Both the position numbers and the translations under genes were made by a program. Below are positions 17,001 to 20,297 of a stretch of 20,297 bases of DNA, piece after piece. A model generated the notes under the pieces. It was not told the origin of the DNA and made no database searches. It saw only the letters and a program-made list of their open reading frames with translations. Numbering within the stretch: the first letter of the stretch is position 1; the number at the start of each line of letters is the position of its first letter. The DNA is from JAAFGT01 sp041485165 (GTDB lineage: Bacteria; Acidobacteriota; Terriglobia; Acidiferrales; UBA7541): positions 1 through 20,297 of the forward strand of contig JBGPJC010000074.1 in NCBI GenBank assembly GCA_041485165.1, read 5' to 3'.

Positions 17001-18659
17001 GCGGCGGGCGTGCTCACGGCGCTCCTGCAGGACCACCTCGCGCAGCTTTTGCGGCGCCGATTCCTGCGGGTGCTTAGCCAGCAGGGCATCGAGGATGGCC
17101 AGCGCCTCTGAAAACGCCTGGGCGCCAAGGTGCTTCCTGGCTTCGCCGAGCTTTTGCTGGACTTCCTGCTGCGCCGCGTCGGTGCGGACGGCGTCCAGCA
17201 GCTTGGAGATTTCCTCCTCTTTGGGGAACTGGACTTGCAGGCTGGTAAGCACGGCCATCGCTTCGTCGAAGCTCTGCCCGGTCCAAAGCTGGCGGGCATT
17301 CTGCAGGCCTTCCGTGAGGATCTTGCGTTTATGACGGCGATCCTTCTCCTCGCGTATCTGCCGGAGCAGGGACTGGGCCTGAGGATCTTCGGGCGCGATG
17401 GACAGCACCTGGGTGACGTGTTGCTCGGCATCGGTCAGCGCGCCTTCCGCCAGGCGCTGCCGGGTTTCGCGGAGGCCGGCCTGTATGGCTTGGCTGCGTT
17501 CGGCAGCCTTCTGCACTTCGGCGAGCAATTCTCTGGCAGGTTGGAAGCTGGAATCTACTTTGAGCGCGCCTTCAACTTCCTTCCGCGCCTCGTCGAACTT
17601 GCCCTCCTCCATCAGCTTCTTACCCGAAACGACAAACTGGTTCAGCCTGGGGATGACCTCTTTCTTGCGGATCTCCGCGCTGATTCTGTCCATCAGCGTC
17701 CTGGCGTGAGTGTGGCCGGTGTCCAGTTGGAGCACCTGCTTGAGCAGATCGCGGGCTCGCAGCAAATCGCCGGCGCGGGCCAGCATTTCGCTCTGACTGA
17801 CCAGCGTGCCGACGGTTTCCTGCTGCATTTTGCGGTACAGCGGTTCGAGGTCCTGGAGCAATTCCTCCATGGTCTGGTAGCGTTCGTTGACGTCTTTGCG
17901 GAAGATCTTCTTGAGAATTGTCTCGAGCTCGGGCGGAAGGTCGGGGCGCAGTTCGCGCAGCGGCTTGGGTTCCTGACTGACGATGCTGAACATCACCGCG
18001 GTGATGTTTGACCCTAAGAACGGCTTCTGGTAGGTAAGGGCCTCGTAGAGCATTACCCCGACGGCCCAGATGTCCGTCCGCCCGTCTACTTTTTCCCCGC
18101 GGATCTGCTCTGGAGACATCGAGTCGATGGTCCCGATGAGCATTCCCGAGGATGTCGCCGAGGTGTCGGTGAGGCGGGCGATGCCGAAGTCCACCACTTT
18201 TACCGTGCCGTCGGTGGTGATGAAGATGTTGCCCGGCTTGATGTCACGATGGACGACATTGCGGCGGTGGGCGTAATCCAGGGCCCGGCAGACCTGCACC
18301 ATGTAGCCGATCTTGAGCGAAACAGGCAGCGGGACCTGCCCGGAGGTCTCCTGCGTGATCGCATGGGCAAGGTCGTGGCCCTCCAGGAATTCCATGGCGA
18401 TGTACAACGTCCCGGTGTCGTCCTGGCCGAGCTCGAAGATGGTTACAATGTTGGGATGCTGGAGGTTTCCGGCGGCCTTGGCCTCGCGCTTGAAGCGGTC
18501 GAGATAATCGGTGTTCGATGCCTGGTTGGTGGTGATGGTTTTCAGGGCCACCAGGCGGTCGATGAAGGGGTCGCGGCCCTTATACACCACACCCATGGCG
18601 CCGCGTCCCAGTTCATCAATGATTTCGTACTTGCCGAGCTTCTTCGTAGGTTGCTCCAG
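14046..18659 (-). CDS. Transmembrane Ser/Thr protein kinase with TPR-like repeats and TonB-C-like C-terminus
   Basis: The kinase domain spans about residues 11-271. It has GRGAMG glycine loop (18-23), Lys40 in VALK, HRDIKPGN with catalytic Asp139, DFG Asp157 and SPE (182-184), so it looks active (Hanks type). Then come TPR-like, coiled-coil-rich repeats (about 295-780), a Pro/Ala/Thr-rich linker (787-1040), a charged Arg/Glu/Lys stretch (1041-1092), one membrane helix (about 1110-1132) and an extracytoplasmic helical part. The last 80 residues resemble a TonB C-terminal domain (VDIDEHGNVIGGKSYS, then WKFAPPTVNGTAVKTTV). The first ATG (18596) falls inside the glycine loop, so it cannot be the true start. 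The frame is open upstream to TAG 18699-18701 with no ATG, GTG or TTG. CTG 18659, with AGGA ten bases upstream, gives LEQPTKKLGKYEIIDELGRG, a normal kinase N-terminus of a 1537-residue protein. The first stretch could also start at CTG 18665. Targets are unknown. Confidence 0.88.
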   Translation of the reverse strand: MEQPTKKLGKYEIIDELGRGAMGVVYKGRDPFIDRLVALKTITTNQASNTDYLDRFKREAKAAGNLQHPNIVTIFELGQDDTGTLYIAMEFLEGHDLAHAITQETSGQVPLPVSLKIGYMVQVCRALDYAHRRNVVHRDIKPGNIFITTDGTVKVVDFGIARLTDTSATSSGMLIGTIDSMSPEQIRGEKVDGRTDIWAVGVMLYEALTYQKPFLGSNITAVMFSIVSQEPKPLRELRPDLPPELETILKKIFRKDVNERYQTMEELLQDLEPLYRKMQQETVGTLVSQSEMLARAGDLLRARDLLKQVLQLDTGHTHARTLMDRISAEIRKKEVIPRLNQFVVSGKKLMEEGKFDEARKEVEGALKVDSSFQPARELLAEVQKAAERSQAIQAGLRETRQRLAEGALTDAEQHVTQVLSIAPEDPQAQSLLRQIREEKDRRHKRKILTEGLQNARQLWTGQSFDEAMAVLTSLQVQFPKEEEISKLLDAVRTDAAQQEVQQKLGEARKHLGAQAFSEALAILDALLAKHPQESAPQKLREVVLQERREHARRLQLQREMQSLKKLVSQENYDEAIHAGEQILKEFPDEFEITRLVEYAQSQKAQHEQLRRRLARLQELQELIQSHSLEKAAAACEESLKEFPGDADILRLLDLARTQQKEQKEKERKDLLDQRLRNIRQSIERGDLTDAIDLGKRTMVQVGADTDLTKLVQMAEHERMSREEKKDHNEQVQSAITMLESKKFDDATRVLRAVDQTGVFDPRVPFLLRAAEENRVPTREDMTLVLGRSPAAGKEAPGAAPPPSAAVPSTGEDFEKTQKLQPARGGPPPSAPDTGVAGEHGASTTVEETQVWTKGKPAPPAPVPQEAGVSSATSVMSPGALEDTAKWAAPPAAGTTVQPHPEMSATSVMPASAVTAPMSPPQRPAPSVPAQSHPEMSATSVMPASAVTAPMPPPVRQAPAAPPHDATTIAPPPKEDKEKDKKSKRAWKKEEKQRAPSSPPLEQTTEPQLGASVVIPASRVDEALRQPPSSATSIAPPPTGPRVDEQREQERRERERKDQEKKDRERKDREVREADQRQREQRERERREQAEPSSAEAAAGVQPAPPFWRSGVGLALGGVVIAAVIGFGIYKVMSKPPTPDSGTSGGTGGSGTVIAEPPPPIGTGGDTIGTPLPIAPSPIDEARKHIAAAQKMAGKGDFNGALGELGKAKVIVSDNHLTGELPKRISDSEKKYNEAMNNKSLADLLARESVLWEDAKSNMDRNQFDAAEVALKQIANLGEGGVHKAEAQTELNRIPVYRQEESQFPAAQAQAQKALTDRSSRSSAVQALNQVATLHGRRETQARQLLDHLAAAQARETQEIASLKSGISSDISAKNFDAAKQKAGELERRGEDVSNVRAQISQAENASRQPAKETPVQVAARSATCKVNQVARAKYDRPVQAGSPVGQKFLDKEMEIPGGQNCGLPPDALASLPVDTALALNVDIDEHGNVIGGKSYSADARTVQTIMQYAKGWKFAPPTVNGTAVKTTVSITVTVASR
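15814..15868 (-). repeat. 55-base direct repeat, copy A, inside the kinase linker
   Basis: This copy matches 15913-15967 with two mismatches, and the two copies start 99 bases (33 codons) apart. They encode the repeated peptide HPEMSATSVMPASAVTAP in the Pro-rich linker. A recent in-frame tandem duplication is the simplest origin. Confidence 0.85.
15913..15967 (-). repeat. 55-base direct repeat, copy B, inside the kinase linker
   Basis: Second copy of the repeat at 15814-15868. The parts of the 99-base units outside the matching block have diverged more, though they still encode Pro-rich peptide. Confidence 0.85.
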
Positions 18660-18974
18660 GCCCAGGAGTTCCTGCGCGCCCCGTGCGCGGGGCGCCCTCT
18701 AATCGCTCAAAACCCCCGCGCCGCTCCGCAGCCCGGGACAACTCACAGAAAACGCGCCCTTTGATTCCCTGCCGGCAAGCTCAGCGAATCAGGACGCGCA
18801 CACCACGCCTAGTCTGCCACAATGGGCATACTGTCAAACTGCCTCTGGGGTGTCAATGGGACTGCTGGGGCAAAGTTGCCTAAAACGAGCGTCCTAGAAC
18901 CCCCCAACATTCTTGGAACCGCGGAGCGGCGCGATGCCCGCGATAGAGACTAGGGAACCCCGGCGGTGCGTGTT
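18660..18974. other. Intergenic stretch between response regulator and kinase
   Basis: About 315 bases lie between two genes on the minus strand. No recognisable gene is seen. The part nearest the kinase is its leader. A candidate promoter is at 18809-18856. I see no convincing intrinsic terminator after the response regulator; the GC-rich pairings near 18920-18945 are short and lack a T tail. Confidence 0.5.
18809..18856 (-). promoter_or_regulatory. Candidate promoter region of the kinase gene with two TTGACA boxes
   Basis: On the minus strand TTGACA occurs twice (18856-18851 and 18837-18832), 19 bases apart. At 17-base spacing the first is followed by CAGTAT (18833-18828) and the second by GACTAG (18814-18809), both weak -10 boxes. 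Either would give a leader of 150 bases or more before the kinase start. Motif similarity is the only evidence. Confidence 0.35.
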
Positions 18975-19601
18975 TCAGACCACTCTCTTGCGGGTTCTCA
19001 GGTCCGAGAGCATCGGGAGGACATGTTTGTCGTAGCAATCGGGGCAAAACGAGTGAGTAAATTGGGCGGAGGTGCGTTCCTGGATGTAGCCTTCGACCTG
19101 TTGCCAGTAGTTCTGATCATTGCGAATCTTTTTGCAATAGCTGCAGATGGGGAGTAGTCCCTGCAATTGCCGGACCTGGGAGAGCGCCTGCTCCAACTCG
19201 CGCACGTGCTCCGCCACTTTTCTTTGCAGGTCGATGATGCGGACACCAGCCTGGATCCGTGCGCGCAACTCCTCCTCCGTCACCGGCTTAGTTACGAAGT
19301 CGTCCGCGCCGGCATCGAGCCCGTACACGATGTCTTCATTCTGAATCTTCTTGGCGGTCAGAAGAAGGATATACACGTATGGGCAGTTCGGCCGCGCGCG
19401 GATCGCCCGGCAGACCGCGATGCCGTCGGTCCCTGGCATGAGCCAGTCCAGGATGACCAGAGTCGGCGCGGTTGGCTTGTTCATCTCGCGGAGCGCCTCT
19501 TCGCCGTTTCGTGTGGCCACAACTTGATGCCCGAATTTGACGAGTTGCGCACTCAATGCGGCGCGGGAAGTTTCGTCGTCCTCAGCAATGAGAATTATCA
19601 A
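18975..19601 (-). CDS. Response regulator: receiver domain plus Cys-rich C-terminal module
   Basis: The product is about 208 residues. The receiver domain (1-120) has the acidic pair Asp8-Asp9, phospho-acceptor Asp52 in LVILDWLMPG, Thr82 and Lys105 in VTKP, so all the signature residues are present. A short coiled coil (about 120-145) leads to a C-terminal module LLPICSYCKKIR...YW..VEGYI...F.HSFCPDC. Its CxxC pairs (Cys152/155 and Cys185/188) suggest metal binding. The same tail is known on many bacterial receiver and PAS-sensor proteins; its job is unclear. No DNA-binding domain is present. The start is TTG 19601: AAGGGGAG lies eight bases upstream, and the frame upstream reaches a TAA without ATG or GTG. 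The kinase gene follows downstream on the same strand after 315 bases. No histidine kinase is visible nearby. Confidence 0.9.
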   Translation of the reverse strand: MIILIAEDDETSRAALSAQLVKFGHQVVATRNGEEALREMNKPTAPTLVILDWLMPGTDGIAVCRAIRARPNCPYVYILLLTAKKIQNEDIVYGLDAGADDFVTKPVTEEELRARIQAGVRIIDLQRKVAEHVRELEQALSQVRQLQGLLPICSYCKKIRNDQNYWQQVEGYIQERTSAQFTHSFCPDCYDKHVLPMLSDLRTRKRVV

Positions 19602-19609
19602 GCGCTTCT

Positions 19610-19617
19610 CTCCCCTT
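19610..19617 (-). promoter_or_regulatory. Ribosome binding site supporting the TTG start of the response regulator
   Basis: AAGGGGAG on the minus strand lies eight bases before TTG 19601. It is a strong Shine-Dalgarno match and the main reason for accepting the TTG start. Confidence 0.75.
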
Positions 19618-19628
19618 TCAATTGTTAT

Positions 19629-19656
19629 CGGAAAAAGAGGCTCAGTTCTTTATCCG
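19629..19656 (-). other. Inverted repeat in the response regulator leader
   Basis: CGGAAAAAGA (19629-19638) and TCTTTATCCG (19647-19656) pair with one mismatch around an eight-base loop, just upstream of the ribosome binding site. It could be an RNA hairpin or an operator. No T run follows on either strand, so a terminator is unlikely. Confidence 0.35.
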
Positions 19657-19727
19657 GAATGACTGAAACTTAGATGGGGGGAGCAGGGGTGGGAAGCCGC
19701 TCGGGTCAACTCTGCCGATGACCGGAG

Positions 19728-19889
19728 TCAGCGCTGCTGTTTCCAGCTTCGAAAAGCTGCCAGCAAGGGAGCGAGCTCTTCCCTGGAGGGAGGCTCATGG
19801 CGGAGCGAGCCCAGCACTTTCACCGTCTGTTTCATCTGGCTCAGATATTCCACGCAGGAGGGGCAGATGGAGAGGTGTTCCTCGAAGCA
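19728..19889 (-). pseudogene. 3' remnant of a zinc-finger (zf-HC2) anti-sigma factor gene
   Basis: Reading leftward from about 19889 to TGA 19728-19730, the frame gives CFEEHLSICPSCVEYLSQMK and about 33 more residues ending RSWKQQR. The H-x3-C-x2-C pattern is the second half of the zf-HC2 zinc finger found at the N-terminus of anti-sigma factors that hold ECF sigma factors at the membrane. The first part of the finger is absent, the frame upstream has no ATG, GTG or TTG before a stop, and no sigma factor gene is adjacent. It therefore looks like a 5'-truncated fragment. Upstream of 19890 the DNA instead reads on the plus strand as the end of a VOC-family gene. Confidence 0.7.
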
Positions 19890-19897
19890 AAACTTCC

Positions 19898-19945
19898 CTG
19901 GTGCGCGACCCCGACGGCCACGCGTTTCTACTGGCTGAGAAATGA
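19898..19945 (+). pseudogene. 3' remnant of a VOC/glyoxalase-family gene
   Basis: Fifteen codons before TGA 19943-19945 read LVRDPDGHAFLLAEK. This is the typical C-terminal strand of vicinal-oxygen-chelate proteins (RDPDGH...L.E, with the last Glu usually a metal ligand). Nothing upstream in this frame resembles the rest of the fold; it instead overlaps the anti-sigma remnant on the other strand. It is short, so chance similarity cannot be excluded, but the motif is characteristic. Confidence 0.6.
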
Positions 19946-19995
19946 CCCGTGCCGGGGGGTGGCGAGGACTTCCCCGCCAGGCACCCCGACTCAGC

Positions 19996-20001
19996 TAGAA
20001 T
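19996..20001 (+). promoter_or_regulatory. Possible -10 box upstream of the glucosidase gene
   Basis: TAGAAT matches the -10 consensus at five of six positions and lies about 100 bases before ATG 20104. No -35 box is seen at the usual distance, so this is weak. Confidence 0.25.
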
Positions 20002-20103
20002 GCAGCGGTCGGGCCAGGCCGCTGGCGGCACAAGCAAGCCCATCTTCGGGCAGCAACGGACTTGGGCAGGTAACAAAAACCACATCCTCAGGACTATGAG
20101 CCA

Positions 20104-20297
20104 ATGACAAACGAAAAGATCATGACCGCCGAAGACATACGACTGCAGGAAGCGCAGCAGCAGACGTCGCACTGGAAGCGCTGGGGGCCTTATCTCTCCG
20201 AGCGGCAGTGGGGCACCGTGCGCGAGGACTACAGCCCCGGCGGAACCGCCTGGGAATCCTTCCCCCATGACCACGCGCGCTCACGCGCCTATCGCTG
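20104..20297 (+). CDS. GH63/MGH1-like glucosidase (N-terminal 64 residues, runs off the window)
   Basis: The frame opens at ATG 20104 and is still open at the right edge. The peptide HWKRWGPYLSERQWGTVRED, followed by YSPGGTAWESFPHDHARSRA, is the conserved N-terminal signature of the bacterial GH63-related glucosidases (mannosylglycerate-hydrolase MGH1-like fold), which hydrolyse alpha-glucosides. No signal peptide is present, suggesting a cytoplasmic enzyme. AGGA (20090-20093) ten bases upstream is a modest ribosome binding site. A second ATG seven codons in (20122) is a less likely start. The catalytic domain lies outside the window, so activity cannot be judged. Confidence 0.85.
   Translation, partial: MTNEKIMTAEDIRLQEAQQQTSHWKRWGPYLSERQWGTVREDYSPGGTAWESFPHDHARSRAYR

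Noticed and set aside
15357..17111. Plus-strand open frames of 200-290 codons opposite the kinase gene
   Set aside because: They lack recognisable domains. The minus-strand frame has a complete kinase domain, TPR-like repeats and a membrane helix.
14046..18659. Idea that the kinase is the T6SS regulator PpkA
   Set aside because: It is separated from the T6SS genes by about 8.5 kb and two unrelated genes, lies on the opposite strand, and has a different architecture with a TonB-C-like end. No Fha or PppA partner is seen.
18683..18883. A 66-codon plus-strand open frame in the gap between kinase and response regulator
   Set aside because: No similarity, no good ribosome binding site, and it overlaps the likely kinase leader and promoter.
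19795..20274. A 159-codon minus-strand open frame spanning the gene remnants and the glucosidase start
   Set aside because: It is in a different frame from the zinc-finger peptide, overlaps the conserved glucosidase N-terminus and has no domain.

Overview
The window is a high-GC stretch of bacterial chromosome that most resembles an Acidobacteriota genome. This is an inference from gene content: an Oar-like TonB-dependent receptor with an N-terminal carboxypeptidase-regulatory domain, a very large kinase with TPR-like repeats, a lipoprotein built of putative Ig-like domains, and a GH63-type glucosidase. No rRNA or marker gene is present to prove it.

Layout, left to right. (1) 1-5479, plus strand: the end of a type VI secretion (T6SS) operon, with the tail of tssK, complete tssL and complete tssM, then a predicted secreted protein of unknown function. 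TssK, TssL and TssM form the baseplate-to-membrane anchor of the injection machine. (2) 5480-5657: an intergenic stretch with a strong hairpin, best read as the terminator of the leftward gene and possibly bidirectional. (3) 5658-9719, minus strand: a 1353-residue lipoprotein with about nine Ig-like/cadherin-like repeats followed by a YVTN-type beta-propeller. (4) 9720-10141: a divergent promoter region. (5) 10142-13861, plus strand: the Oar-like outer-membrane receptor, ended by a textbook intrinsic terminator at 13915-13943. (6) 14046-18659, minus strand: a giant Ser/Thr kinase with TPR-like repeats, a Pro-rich linker, one membrane helix and a TonB-C-like C-terminus. Its start is probably a CTG codon. 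(7) 18975-19601, minus strand: a response regulator with a Cys-rich tail and a TTG start. (8) 19728-19945: two head-to-head gene remnants, the 3' end of a zinc-finger anti-sigma factor (minus) and the 3' end of a VOC/glyoxalase-family gene (plus). Both are cut at the same point near 19890. (9) 20104 to the right edge: the beginning of a GH63/MGH1-like glycoside hydrolase.

How the parts relate. The T6SS genes are tightly spaced and clearly co-transcribed. The lipoprotein and the receptor diverge from one control region and are both envelope proteins, so joint regulation is plausible but not shown. The kinase and the response regulator lie on the same strand 315 bases apart and may form a signalling neighbourhood. 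I did not find a clearly new defence or mobile system. The observations most worth following are the kinase fused to a TonB-C-like domain, its non-ATG start, and the apparent deletion scar (or assembly join) near 19890. No tRNA, rRNA, CRISPR array or insertion sequence was seen.
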